Below are positions 18,212-29,062 of a DNA stretch of 64,000 nt, piece by piece (positions within the stretch are counted from its first letter, which is position 1; the number at the start of each line of letters is the position of its first letter). Both the position numbers and the translations under genes were made by a program. Under the pieces are notes generated by a model. The model had not been told where the DNA came from. It saw only the letters and a program-made list of their open reading frames with translations, and did not search any database. The stretch is from Prauserella salsuginis (GTDB taxonomy: Bacteria; Actinomycetota; Actinomycetes; Mycobacteriales; Pseudonocardiaceae), in the NCBI RefSeq assembly GCF_024648885.1, contig NZ_JANBBF010000010.1, positions 682,001-746,000 of the forward strand, written 5' to 3'.

Positions 18212-20446
18212 TCAGGCTTCGACGAGGGCGGCCGAGGTGATCCGGTGCAGCGGATAGCGCTCGTTGTCCGAGCCTTCGAGGATGCCGCCGCCGACCCGCA
18301 CCGGGGTGACGATGCGCTGGGTGGCCGTGCCGTGGGAGTCGACGAACCCGATCCACACCTCGCGCTGCTCGCGCGTGGCCTGCGCCAGCAGCGCCATCGT
18401 GGCCGACGTGTCCGCCCCGCCGCCCGCAGGAAGGCGAACGGTCGTGCCGCGCCGCGTCGTCGCCGCACGATCGCCCGCGCGGATGTGCGCCAGCACGGCC
18501 GAGACCTGGTCCTCGCTGATCGGCGCCGGTGCGTGTGCGGTGCGCTGGGTGGGCCGGTTCCTGGCCGGTATCCGCCGTCCGCTGGGACGCAGGTCGAGGA
18601 TGCGCCCGTCGGGGCCCTCGGCAGCCGGGGTGAAACCGGCGCCGCGCAGTGCATCGAGCAGTTCGGCCAGCGGATACGGACTGACGAGCACGGTCGGGGC
18701 GATCTTGCGCAGGTCGTGGTCGGCGGCCACGGAATGCGCCATCACCTCGGCGATGAGCACTTCGTCGTCGCAGCGCAGGAACGATGCCGCCGCACCGCCG
18801 CGGAGTCGGCCGTGGCGGCGGGCGACGTCGTCGATCAGATACGTCAGCCCCTGCGGCACGGGCGTCGCGGAGCGGGTACGGAACAGTTCGTGCAGGTCGT
18901 CGGCCGTGCGGCCGGTGTCGAGGGCCCGCCGGACGGATGCCTCGGTGACGCGGTAGACGGTCGCGTGACCCGCCGATTCGACGTCGGCGACCGCGGTGAT
19001 CTCGGCGGCCAGGTCCGCCTCGAGCGGACCGGGGGCCACGACGGTCAGATCGGCCTGGACGAGGACCTCCTCGACCGGCGTGGGCATCGCGTCGGCCATG
19101 GCGCTCGCCGCGGTGTGCGCGTCGTCGTCGAGCAGGGCCGCCGCGGCCGAGGTGATCGCGCCGAGCGCCACCATGCCGAGCGCGGCGCCCTCGGACATCG
19201 TGGCGCGGGTGATGTCGTCGCGGAGCCGTCCGCCCTTGCGCGGCGCGTGCCAGGCGAGGTAATTGACGAGCTCGTCGACGCTCTTCACGCCCGCGCCGCC
19301 CGACAACTCCGACAGCGTGGTCAGGGCCCGCCTGCGCAGCATCGGCGCGTTCGGCCTGCGCAGTTCCTCCGACAGCGCCGCCAACGCCTTGTCCTTCTCG
19401 TCCCGCTGTCCGGCCAGCCCCGGTAGTCGGGGCAGGTCCAACCACGCCTGTGCGAGTGTCATCCACCTGATCGCCGGCGGCGACGACAACCACGAATCCG
19501 TCAGCGTGGTCGGTACCCATTCCGGCGTGGCGTCGTCGCTCGCCGCGACGAGGCCCGCACCGGCCACGAGCTCGGCGAGCAGCGCCAGCCGGGTCTCGTC
19601 GACGTCCACGTCGCGTGCGAGCCGCTTGATCTCGCGCACGCCGAGCCCACCGGACTTCAGCACCGGGGACGGCGTGTCAGACCACGTGCGCAACAGCGTC
19701 TCCGCATGCCGCAGCAGCTCCATCGTCTCGCCGGCACCTGCCTCGTCCACAGTGGACTGGCCGTGCGGGTGGACGGGCAGGTCCGGTTCGGCGAGCTCGC
19801 CCTCCCGGTGGATCGACCCGCCGCGCAGGGCCAGCCCGAGTTCCCGGGGCAGCTCGACGGTCGATTCGTCGCGGCGGATCAGCAGCCCACGCGCGAGCAG
19901 TTTCTGCACCGGCGTCTCGGCGAGCTCCAACGGCACGTCGGCGGCGGCGTCGCGCGTGCGGCCGATCGGCGGGCCCGCGGACAGCTTCCGCAGCAATGCG
20001 CGCTCGTCATCGCCGAGGTTCAGCGCGTCGAGGTCGGTACCGGCCAGCGAGGGCACCGAATCGCCGAGACCCGCGGGGAACGGGCCGAACGTCTCCCGCG
20101 CGCCCGGTGGGATCTGGATCTCGCCGGTGTCGGGGTCGTCCCACGCCAGCGCCAGCTCGAACAGTCCGGCGGGTACGGGCTCGTCGCCCAGCAACTCGGC
20201 CAGCCGCTCCGGCGTGACCGGTTCGGTGTCGGCACCCGCCACGACGAGGCCCTCGTAGGTGGCCAGTGTCGCCGAGTCGAGCTGTTCACAGGCCCTGGCG
20301 ATCGAGCCCGGCGTGCCCGCTCGGGTCGCGAGGACGGTCGAGTCGGACGGCGGGGGCGTCGCCAGGTCCCGGCGAGCGCGCAGCAACGAGGCCATTCGGT
20401 CGTCCGGCAGCGAGCGCAACCAGTCCGCGAGAGCGAGGGCGGGCAT
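18212..20446 (-). CDS. helicase-associated (XPB/Ssl2-like N-terminal) domain protein, Rv0862c-like
   Basis: This 744-residue protein begins LADWLRSLPDDRMASLLRARRDL, typical of the actinobacterial helicase-associated family whose N-terminal part resembles eukaryotic XPB/Ssl2. It lacks Walker motifs and is not itself a helicase. The C-terminal part (IGFVDSHGTATQRIVTPVRVGGGILEG, then YPLHRITSAAL) is WYL-like. The ATG at 20446 is chosen because sequence upstream is not conserved in style. In M. tuberculosis the homologue (Rv0862c, from memory) lies next to the XPB gene, so a joint role in DNA repair is plausible but unproven. Confidence 0.82.
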   Translation of the reverse strand: MPALALADWLRSLPDDRMASLLRARRDLATPPPSDSTVLATRAGTPGSIARACEQLDSATLATYEGLVVAGADTEPVTPERLAELLGDEPVPAGLFELALAWDDPDTGEIQIPPGARETFGPFPAGLGDSVPSLAGTDLDALNLGDDERALLRKLSAGPPIGRTRDAAADVPLELAETPVQKLLARGLLIRRDESTVELPRELGLALRGGSIHREGELAEPDLPVHPHGQSTVDEAGAGETMELLRHAETLLRTWSDTPSPVLKSGGLGVREIKRLARDVDVDETRLALLAELVAGAGLVAASDDATPEWVPTTLTDSWLSSPPAIRWMTLAQAWLDLPRLPGLAGQRDEKDKALAALSEELRRPNAPMLRRRALTTLSELSGGAGVKSVDELVNYLAWHAPRKGGRLRDDITRATMSEGAALGMVALGAITSAAAALLDDDAHTAASAMADAMPTPVEEVLVQADLTVVAPGPLEADLAAEITAVADVESAGHATVYRVTEASVRRALDTGRTADDLHELFRTRSATPVPQGLTYLIDDVARRHGRLRGGAAASFLRCDDEVLIAEVMAHSVAADHDLRKIAPTVLVSPYPLAELLDALRGAGFTPAAEGPDGRILDLRPSGRRIPARNRPTQRTAHAPAPISEDQVSAVLAHIRAGDRAATTRRGTTVRLPAGGGADTSATMALLAQATREQREVWIGFVDSHGTATQRIVTPVRVGGGILEGSDNERYPLHRITSAALVEA

Positions 20447-20559
20447 CGTGACCAGGATATCTCCCGGGTTCCGGCATCGGGCACACTGTGCTGGAGTCGA
20501 AAGGCCTGCGCTGTGCCCACGCGCGGGCACATCCGCGGACCGAGGCGATGGAGGACGAC

Positions 20560-20748
20560 GTGGCGAAGGCCAACGAGCGGAAGAACGACCGGATCGACCC
20601 GGAATGGCCGGAGGTCGACGACGGCCACCCCGTGTCGGAACTCGCCGCCGACCGGCAGGGCGCGCTCTCTCCGTTCGGGGACGTGTCGTTCCCGCTCGAC
20701 TCGGTGCCGTACGAGCACCCGCAGACCGAGATCAACAAGCGCTCCTGA
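20560..20748 (+). CDS. small conserved hypothetical protein, Rv0863-like
   Basis: This small acidic protein of about 62 residues reads MAKANERKNDRIDPEWPEVDDGHPV and ends with PYEHPQTEINKRS. The GTG at 20560 follows GGAGG by five bases; an ATG at 20548 lies upstream and overlaps the ribosome-binding sequence. It has no membrane segment and no recognisable domain. Its place, divergent from the helicase-associated gene and ahead of moaC, matches Rv0863 of M. tuberculosis (from memory). The function is unknown. Confidence 0.7.
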   Translation: MAKANERKNDRIDPEWPEVDDGHPVSELAADRQGALSPFGDVSFPLDSVPYEHPQTEINKRS

Positions 20749-20877
20749 AGCCGGCCTCGCGCCGCACGCTGAGCAGCGCGAAGTTACCGGTCAGTCACCC
20801 GGTCGGGAGCCGGTGACGCCCGCCACGCGGCTAGTGTTGTCAGGTGAATCCTGCAGTTCCCTGACGACACGGGGGTA

Positions 20878-22287
<1,410 letters not shown>

Positions 22288-22297
22288 CCTCGACGGT

Positions 22298-22936
22298 GTG
22301 AGCCAGCCAGCGAGGGAACTCAGCCACGTCGACGAGTCGGGCAACGCCCGGATGGTCGACGTGTCCGCCAAGGACGTCACCGCGCGAACGGCCGTCGCCA
22401 GCGGCCGGGTGCGCACGACCGCGGAGGTCGTCGGCCTGATCTCGGGAGGTGGCTTGCCGAAGGGCGACGCACTGGCCACCGCCCGGATCGCGGGTGTGAT
22501 GGGGGCGAAGAAGACGCCCGAACTCATCCCGCTGTGCCACCAGATCGCGTTGACGAAGGTCGACGTGAGTTTCGAGCTCGAGGACGCGGCGGTGCGCATC
22601 GAAGGGATGGCCCGCACCAGCGACCGGACGGGCGTCGAGATGGAGGCGCTCACGGCGGTGACCGTCGCCGGCCTCGCGCTGCACGACATGATCAAGGCCG
22701 TCGATCCGGAGGCGACGCTCGACAACGTCCGCCTCGAGGCGAAGGACGGTGGCAAGAGCGGCAGCTGGCGGCGTGGCGAGGCCCGTGGCGATCAGCGCAC
22801 CCGGGCCACCGACGAGAAGGCCGCCGGGGAACAGGGCGTTGACCAACACGGCGTCGACCAACACGGCGTTGACCAATACGGCGTCGACCGACAGGACGCC
22901 GACCGCGGCGTCGACGTGCAGGCCGGTGGTGAGTGA
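22298..22936 (+). CDS. moaC: cyclic pyranopterin monophosphate synthase MoaC with repeat tail
   Basis: MoaC converts the MoaA product into cyclic pyranopterin monophosphate in molybdenum cofactor synthesis. Residues 1-160 carry the family hallmarks: LSHVDESGNARMVDVSAKDVTAR, GVMGAKKTPELIPLCHQ, and MEALTAVTVAGLALHDMIKAVD. MoaC normally ends near residue 160; here about 50 extra residues follow, built largely of GVDQH-type repeats, probably disordered. The stop overlaps the start of the mog-moaE fusion (TGATG), so translation is coupled. It corresponds in position to M. tuberculosis moaC2. Confidence 0.95.
   Translation: MSQPARELSHVDESGNARMVDVSAKDVTARTAVASGRVRTTAEVVGLISGGGLPKGDALATARIAGVMGAKKTPELIPLCHQIALTKVDVSFELEDAAVRIEGMARTSDRTGVEMEALTAVTVAGLALHDMIKAVDPEATLDNVRLEAKDGGKSGSWRRGEARGDQRTRATDEKAAGEQGVDQHGVDQHGVDQYGVDRQDADRGVDVQAGGE
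22835..22894 (+). repeat. 15-bp in-frame tandem repeat, 4 copies, in moaC tail
   Basis: Four 15-bp units encode GVDQH, GVDQH, GVDQY and GVDRQ. The tail is beyond the catalytic MoaC domain. Confidence 0.88.
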
Positions 22937-23955
22937 TGAGCGGAGAGGCCAGGATCGTCGTCGCGTCGAAGCGTGCGGCGGCGGGGGTGTACGAGGACAG
23001 AACCGGTCCGTTGATCGCGGAGTGGCTGACCTCGCGCGGCTACGCAACGCCCGATCCGATCGTGGTCGGCGACGGCGAGCCGGTCGAACGTGCGCTGCGC
23101 GACTGTGTCGCCGACGGGGTCGACGTCGTCCTCACCACCGGTGGTACCGGTATCTCGCCGACCGACCGCACGCCCGAGGCGACGGCCGTGGTGCTGGACC
23201 GCGAGGTGCCGGGGCTGGCGGATGCGGTGCGGGCCGCGGGCGGCGACGCCGTGCCCACGGCGATGCTGTCGCGTGGGCTGGCCGGGGTGGCCGGCCGGAC
23301 GCTGATCGTGAACCTGCCCGGATCGACCGGCGGGGTGAAGGACGGACTCGGCGTGCTCGAGCCGGTGCTGGATCATGCGGTCGACCAGCTCCGGGGCGGC
23401 GACCATGTGCGGGGCGGCGACCATGTGCGGGACGGTGACCATGTGCGGGACGGTGCCGAGGCCCGCGGTGACGCGCGGAGCGGTCATCACGCGCGGAGTG
23501 GTGACGAGGGCGGCGAGCAGGCCGGCTCCGGGGTGCGGATCCTCCGGGCCGACGTCACCGAGGAGCCGCTGTCGGTCGACGAACACGCCGAGCTCGTGGG
23601 CGATGACGCGGCCGGAGCGGTCGTGACCTTCAGTGGCGTGGTGCGCGACCACGACGGAGGACGCACCGTGTCGTCGCTGTACTACGAGGGCCACCCGTCG
23701 GCTCCGTCGGTCGTCGCGGAGGTCGTCGCCGACGTGGCGAACCGCCGTGGCGGGGTTCGGGCCGTCGCCGTCAGCCATCGCATCGGTTCGCTGGAGATCG
23801 GCGACGTGGCGCTGGCGTGTGCCGTCGCGGCCGAACACCGAGGTGAGGCCTTCGCAACCTGCTCGGATCTGGTCGACGAGGTCAAGGCGCGACTGCCGGT
23901 GTGGAAGCACCAGTGGTTCACCGACGGCACCGACGAGTGGGTCAACAGTCCCTGA
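22936..23955 (+). CDS. bifunctional Mog (MogA/MoaB)-MoaE fusion protein
   Basis: The first 150 residues are a molybdopterin adenylyltransferase-type domain (VLTTGGTGISPTDRTPEAT, then LIVNLPGSTGGVKDGLGVLEPVLDHAV). The last 135 are MoaE, the large subunit of molybdopterin synthase (VTFSGVVRDHDGGRTV, YYEGHPSAP, SHRIGSLEIGD, and KARLPVWKHQWF with the catalytic lysine region). Between them lies a Gly/Asp/His/Arg-rich linker with a three-copy 18-bp repeat. In M. tuberculosis mog and moaE2 are separate adjacent genes, so this is a fusion of neighbours. ATG 22936 overlaps the moaC stop; a GTG one codon earlier is an alternative. MoaE would act with MoaD (26200). Confidence 0.93.
   Translation: MSGEARIVVASKRAAAGVYEDRTGPLIAEWLTSRGYATPDPIVVGDGEPVERALRDCVADGVDVVLTTGGTGISPTDRTPEATAVVLDREVPGLADAVRAAGGDAVPTAMLSRGLAGVAGRTLIVNLPGSTGGVKDGLGVLEPVLDHAVDQLRGGDHVRGGDHVRDGDHVRDGAEARGDARSGHHARSGDEGGEQAGSGVRILRADVTEEPLSVDEHAELVGDDAAGAVVTFSGVVRDHDGGRTVSSLYYEGHPSAPSVVAEVVADVANRRGGVRAVAVSHRIGSLEIGDVALACAVAAEHRGEAFATCSDLVDEVKARLPVWKHQWFTDGTDEWVNSP
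23395..23448 (+). repeat. 18-bp in-frame tandem repeat, 3 copies, in Mog-MoaE linker
   Basis: Three 18-bp units encode GGDHVR, GGDHVR and DGDHVR in the linker between the Mog and MoaE domains. Confidence 0.88.
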
Positions 23956-24102
23956 CCCGTCTGAGCCGTCGGAATCGCCCGGCGCCCGGCGCGGTGCGGC
24001 TGCGATCGCCGCACGCGCATGCCGCACGCGGTTGCTCCGTCCGTGGGAGTGCGCCCGCTGACATTCGCATCACGCGAATTGCTCGATAAGGTCTCCGACA
24101 TG

Positions 24103-24143
24103 CGTAGGGCCCCACCGTCCGGGGGACACGGTGGGGCCCTACG
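24103..24143. terminator. bidirectional hairpin terminator between mog-moaE and rpfA
   Basis: A perfect 16-bp inverted repeat (24103-24118 with 24128-24143) with a nine-base loop lies between the convergent mog-moaE and rpfA genes. There is no U-tract, as usual in high-GC actinobacteria. Confidence 0.85.
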
Positions 24144-24216
24144 TTGCTGAGCGGTGCCGGTAGCCGACTCCGCTCAGCAACCCGCGCCTTGCGGAAACGC
24201 GGCCGGAGTCAGTCGA

Positions 24217-25138
<922 letters not shown>

Positions 25139-25139
25139 G

Positions 25140-26110
25140 TAACGGCGTGCAACCTTTTGCGATGACACCGTCATTGCAGGTCAGTGGGCCGTTATGGCGC
25201 CGTTTCCGTTCCGAGATCTTTCACTCTTCGTGAGGCTTGTGTCACGTCATTTCGGCGTGAATGGACCGTTCGTGCAGGCCACTTCGCAGTGGTTCAAACC
25301 GACGAATCGGACGCCTGGTGCGGCTGTGAACTAGCGCTGACAGGTCCGTGTTGCCGTAGTCGATCCGCCGTGTGGCCGCCGGGCGAACTCGCGGGTAACA
25401 CCGATGCGGCGATGGTCCGGACATGCCGGCCCCTGCCACCTGCAGACCGGTCCTCCGGGCTGCAGGTGTCGTCCGGACCGGCTGTACGTGGGTCCGACGC
25501 CACGGCTCCCGGTCCGGACGAATCACCCGAACGGTGCGGGGTGTTCGACACCGCAGAAAGGTCCGGACGACCGGCCGTCACGCACACTGGTTCGACCACG
25601 GGGGAAGCAACGGGGCGGCATCCGGTCGCCGCGAGACGCCCCGGTGGCAGCGACCGGGACACGACCACCTGCGACGAACGGGCCGGTGCCGGGACGCCGG
25701 TTCGGCCGATGTGAACGGTGGCTGTGCCGATTGGGTGGCGGTGTGAGCGGAACTCGCTCCGCCCTGGAGGGCTGGGCGCCGGGTGTCATCTCGGTCGGTC
25801 TCAGCGCCACTCAGCGGTTCTGCCGTTCAGCTGTTGGAGCTGTTCAGTCGCTCAACGGCTCGCTTGCATGCTCGGTCGATGTCGCTCGGGCGCTCGACCG
25901 CTCAGCGGCACGCGGTGGTCCAAGCCGCGACCGGTGCCGCAACCCAGCGGTCCCCCAACCACGCGGTCCCCCGACCACGCGCGGTCCCGCAATAGTCCCG
26001 GGCTGGCACCGACGCAGGGACTCAGCGGCCCGGCACCCGGCGACCGGCACTCGGCGACACTTAACGACCCAGTGGCTCTGGGGGCCGGGCAGTTCAGGGG
26101 CCGGGCGTCC
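25140..26110. other. about 1 kb without a convincing gene
   Basis: This stretch lies upstream of rpfA and downstream of moaD. Several open frames exist on both strands, but none has a recognisable protein family, ribosome-binding site and actinobacterial codon use together. Between 25800 and 26100 there are many short direct repeats of the type CGGTCCCCC and CTCAGCGG. It may be a decayed gene or spacer; I cannot assign it. Confidence 0.5.
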
Positions 26111-26136
26111 CGGACCCGCGCGCACGCGCGGGTCCG
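26111..26136. terminator. hairpin downstream of moaD
   Basis: A 26-base perfect palindrome (12-base arms, two-base centre, effectively 11 bp with a tetraloop) lies about 65 bases downstream of the moaD stop on the minus strand. It is the likely end of the moaA-moaD transcript. Confidence 0.65.
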
Positions 26137-26199
26137 CGGAGCATGCAGTGACTGGGGCGCCCGCGGGGATGGCGCGACTGCTGGAGCGTTCCGGTGGGG

Positions 26200-26466
26200 T
26201 CAGCCGCCCGCGAACGGTGGCAGCACGTCGAGCTCGCCCTCGGCCGGCAGTGGCCGCTCGGCGTCGCGGACCGCGACGCCGTCGACGAGGAAGCTCGCGG
26301 CGTCGAGAATCCGCGGCAGCGAGCCGGGGTGCCGGGTGCGCAGCGCGGCGACCGCGTCGGCCACCGTGGCCCCGGCGGGCAGCTCCAGGGCTTCGGACTC
26401 GACTCCTGCTGCGGCGCGCGCGGACGCGAAGTACCGCACGCGCACTGTCGTCACGGCAACCGGCAC
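26200..26466 (-). CDS. moaD: MoaD/ThiS family sulfur carrier (molybdopterin synthase small subunit)
   Basis: This 88-residue ubiquitin-like sulfur carrier has the family pattern VRVRYFASARAAAGVESEALELPAGATVADAVAAL and ends in PPFAGG, whose terminal Gly-Gly is thiocarboxylated and donates sulfur through MoaE. The GTG at 26466 has GGAGG eight bases upstream and lies four bases behind the moaA stop, so the two form an operon. Its partner MoaE is the C-terminal half of the fusion at 22936. Confidence 0.92.
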   Translation of the reverse strand: MPVAVTTVRVRYFASARAAAGVESEALELPAGATVADAVAALRTRHPGSLPRILDAASFLVDGVAVRDAERPLPAEGELDVLPPFAGG

Positions 26467-26470
26467 CCGG

Positions 26471-27604
26471 TCAGCCTCCGATCGAACTCATCGGCCGGAG
26501 CGGTTGTGCGAACCCGGCCTCGTTGATCTCGTGCCCGGCGAGCTTGCCCCACATCGTGTCGCGCCAGACGTTGGCGATGTCCTCGTCGCTCGCGCCGCCG
26601 CGCAGCAGCATCCGCAGGTCGGTCTCGTCGGTGCTGAACAGGCAGGAGCGGACGGCGCCGTCGGCGGTCAGCCGAGTGCGTTCACAGGCGGCGCAGAAGG
26701 GCCGCGTCACCGAGGGGATGACGCCGACCTCGGCAGGTCCGCCGTCGACCAGCCAGCGTTCTGCGGGCGCGCCGCCGCGTTCGGCGGGGCTCGGCGTGAG
26801 CGTGAACTCCGTGGAGAGCAGGTCGAGGATCTCGGTCGCGGTGATCATGTTCGTGCGGTCCCAGCCGTGCTGTGCGTCGAGCGGCATCTGCTCGATGAAG
26901 CGCAGGTGGTAGCCGTTCTCCAGTGCGAACCGCAGTAGCGACGTCGCTTCGTGGTCGTTCTCGCCGCGGATGAGCACGGCGTTGATCTTGACCGGTTCCA
27001 GGCCTGCGTCGCGAGCGGCGGCGAGCCCGTCGAGCACGTGGCGCAGCCGGTCGCGGCGGGTGATGCGCTCGAACGTCTCCGGGTCGACGGAGTCGAGCGA
27101 GACGTTGATCCGGTCGAGACCCGCTTCGGCGAACGCCTCGGCGCGCTTGGCGAAGCCGATGCCGTTCGTCGTCATCGACAGCCGCGGGCGCGGTTCGAGC
27201 GAGGTGATCCTCGCGACCAGGTCTTCGAGGTGCGGCCGCAGCAGTGGTTCGCCGCCGGTGAGGCGGATGTCGGTGACGCCGAGCCTGCCGACGGCGATGT
27301 CCATGAGGCGGACGAGCTCGTCGTCGCTGAGGACCTGGTCGCCGGGCATCCATTCGAGACCTTCGGCCGGCATGCAGTAGCTGCACCGCAGGTTGCACTT
27401 GTCGGTCAGCGACACGCGCAGGTCGGTGGCGACCCTGCCGAAGGTGTCGATCAGCGCCGGATTGTCGGGGCGTGGGGTCGTCGCGGCCGGGCCGGACGAG
27501 CGCGCGCCGGGTACCGCCGGCGTGCCGAGGTTCACCGCGTTCCCCGTGCCGCCGGTGCTGTGGCCGTGGCCTGTTGCGTGGCCTGCCGCCGATTCCGCTG
27601 CCAT
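26471..27604 (-). CDS. moaA: GTP 3',8-cyclase MoaA
   Basis: This radical SAM enzyme performs the first step of molybdenum cofactor synthesis on GTP. The radical SAM cluster motif CxxxCxxC is at Cys70, Cys74 and Cys77 (KCNLRCSYCMP). The second cluster is in FCAACERTRLTADGAVRSCLF, and the protein ends in the conserved Gly-Gly (SSIGG). The length of 377 residues includes about 45 extra Gly/His/Ala-rich residues before the domain. ATG 27604 follows AGGGTGAG; GTG codons at 27607 and 27610 are alternatives. It is cotranscribed with moaD and divergent from the mod operon, with a 117-bp shared intergenic region. Confidence 0.95.
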   Translation of the reverse strand: MAAESAAGHATGHGHSTGGTGNAVNLGTPAVPGARSSGPAATTPRPDNPALIDTFGRVATDLRVSLTDKCNLRCSYCMPAEGLEWMPGDQVLSDDELVRLMDIAVGRLGVTDIRLTGGEPLLRPHLEDLVARITSLEPRPRLSMTTNGIGFAKRAEAFAEAGLDRINVSLDSVDPETFERITRRDRLRHVLDGLAAARDAGLEPVKINAVLIRGENDHEATSLLRFALENGYHLRFIEQMPLDAQHGWDRTNMITATEILDLLSTEFTLTPSPAERGGAPAERWLVDGGPAEVGVIPSVTRPFCAACERTRLTADGAVRSCLFSTDETDLRMLLRGGASDEDIANVWRDTMWGKLAGHEINEAGFAQPLRPMSSIGG

Positions 27605-27708
27605 CACCACTCACCCTAGTGCCGGGGACCGACAGTGCGTGAGATCGCGAAGGCACCGAATTGGTACCGGTTCGCCGCTCGCTCATGGTCAATTCGCAGA
27701 TGCGGCGA

Positions 27709-27714
27709 TAACGT
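27709..27714 (+). promoter_or_regulatory. -10 element of a probably leaderless mod-operon promoter
   Basis: TAACGT lies seven bases upstream of the ATG at 27722, and there is no ribosome-binding sequence. This spacing is typical of leaderless transcripts in actinobacteria. A regulator site would be expected in the 117-bp divergent region. Confidence 0.45.
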
Positions 27715-27721
27715 TCGATTC

Positions 27722-28153
27722 ATGACGCATTTTCGGTTCTCCGATGCGGCGAGATTGTTGGGCGTCAGCGACGACACGGTCCGCAGGTGGGTGCGGGCCG
27801 GCCAGCTCGAGGCGGGCGAGGACGCTGCGGGCCGCAAAGTGGTCGACGGCGCGGAGCTGGCGGCGTTCGCGAGGCGGCAGGCGGTGAAGTCGTCGGAGGA
27901 GGACCGGACGGCCGAGTCGGCCGATCCGACCGAGATCGGCAGGTCGGCGCGGAACCGGTTCGTCGGCCTCGTCACCGAGGTCGTCGCCGACGGGGTCATG
28001 GCACAGGTCGAGGTGCAGTGCGGGCCGCACCGCGTGGTGTCGCTGATGAGTGCGGAGGCGGTCCGGGAACTGGGCCTGAAACCGGGCGAGCTCGCGGTGA
28101 CCGTCGTGAAGGCGACGCAGGTGATCGTCGAGACGCCGCGAGGCGACCGATGA
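27722..28153 (+). CDS. HTH-TOBE molybdate-responsive protein (molybdopterin-binding/regulator)
   Basis: This 143-residue protein has an N-terminal helix-turn-helix of the excisionase/MerR type (FRFSDAARLLGVSDDTVRRWVRAGQLEAGEDAAGRKVVDGAELAAF). It is followed by a molybdate-binding TOBE (mop) domain: SARNRFVGLVTEVVADGVMAQVEVQCGPHRVVSLMSAEAVRELGLKPGELAVTVVKATQVIVE. This architecture is common at the head of actinobacterial mod operons, where it probably senses molybdate and controls uptake, replacing ModE. The stop overlaps the modA start (ATGATG), so translation is coupled. Confidence 0.9.
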   Translation: MTHFRFSDAARLLGVSDDTVRRWVRAGQLEAGEDAAGRKVVDGAELAAFARRQAVKSSEEDRTAESADPTEIGRSARNRFVGLVTEVVADGVMAQVEVQCGPHRVVSLMSAEAVRELGLKPGELAVTVVKATQVIVETPRGDR

Positions 28154-28944
28154 TGCGGCCGGGCGCCCGGCGGACGGGGCGAAACGCCCGGCAGACGGGG
28201 CGAAACGCCCGGCGGGCAGGTGCGGTCGTGCTGGCCTGCCTGCTGATCGCCGCCACGGTCGCGTGCGGTTCGGAGGGCCGCACGCTGAACGTCTTCGCGG
28301 CCGCATCGCTCACCGAACCGTTCGGTGAGCTGGAGCGGGCGTTCGAACAGCGACACTCCGACGTCGACGTCCGCCTCAACCTCGCGGGCTCGTCGACGCT
28401 CGCCAGTCAGATCGCGGAGGGCGCGCCGGCCGACGTGTTCGCGTCCGCGAACGAAGCGGTGATGGCCGACGCCGCGAGTGACATGGCCGGCGAACCGGAA
28501 CCGTTCGCGACCAACCGCCTCACGATCGCGGTGCCGTCCGGCAACCCGGCCGGTATCGAGGACTTCGGCGACCTGGCGGGCGGCGACGCGACCGTGGTGG
28601 TGTGCCAGCCGCAGGTGCCGTGCGGCGCAGCGGCCGGGCGGCTGGCGGAGCTCACCGGGACGACGCTCCGCCCCGCCAGCGAGGAACAGGACGTCAAGGA
28701 CGTGCTCAACAAGATCGTCACCGGAGAGGCCGACGCCGGGCTCGTGTACACGACGGATGTCCGGGCCGCGGACGGGAAGCTCGACGAGGTTCCCGTTCCC
28801 GAGGCGTCCCTCGCGGCGAACCGGTACCCCATCGCGGTCACCGGCCGTGCGGCCGAGCCCGAGCTCGCCGCCGAGTTCCGCGACCTGGTCCTCGGCGAGG
28901 ACGGTCGCCGTGTGCTGTCGAAGGCCGGTTTTGGCACCCCGTGA
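28150..28944 (+). CDS. modA: molybdate ABC transporter substrate-binding lipoprotein ModA
   Basis: This extracytoplasmic molybdate/tungstate receptor has 264 residues. The arginine-rich start contains a 21-bp duplication, then a hydrophobic stretch and lipobox ATVAC. The mature protein shows the ModA pattern: NVFAAASLTEPFGELERAFE, LNLAGSSTLASQIAEGAPADVFASAN, and DAGLVYTTDV near the C-terminal lobe. It begins in the ATGATG overlap with the regulator gene and precedes modB and modC on the same strand. Confidence 0.94.
   Translation: MMRPGARRTGRNARQTGRNARRAGAVVLACLLIAATVACGSEGRTLNVFAAASLTEPFGELERAFEQRHSDVDVRLNLAGSSTLASQIAEGAPADVFASANEAVMADAASDMAGEPEPFATNRLTIAVPSGNPAGIEDFGDLAGGDATVVVCQPQVPCGAAAGRLAELTGTTLRPASEEQDVKDVLNKIVTGEADAGLVYTTDVRAADGKLDEVPVPEASLAANRYPIAVTGRAAEPELAAEFRDLVLGEDGRRVLSKAGFGTP
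28173..28214 (+). repeat. 21-bp in-frame tandem duplication in the modA leader
   Basis: Two 21-bp copies (one base different) encode the RTGRNAR repeat in the positively charged region of the ModA signal peptide. Confidence 0.85.
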
Positions 28945-28955
28945 CGGCCTGCGCC

Positions 28956-29000
28956 GCGGCGACACGGGAAGCGGCGACACCGGAGGCGGCGACACGGGGG
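28956..29000 (+). repeat. 15-bp tandem repeat, 3 copies, between modA and modB
   Basis: Three near-identical 15-bp units lie between the modA stop and the modB start. The same reading frame as modB stays open through them from a TTG at 28931, so they could encode an N-terminal GDTGx repeat if translation began there, but no ribosome-binding site supports that. Confidence 0.8.
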
Positions 29001-29062
29001 GTGACGGAGGTACGGCACGTCACGGCGACACGGGGCCGGGCGGGGCCGTGCCCTCCGGCCGC

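Noticed and set aside
25184-25714. 176-codon plus-strand open frame upstream of rpfA
   Set aside because: No domain, unusual composition and no ribosome-binding site; overlaps other equally weak frames on both strands.
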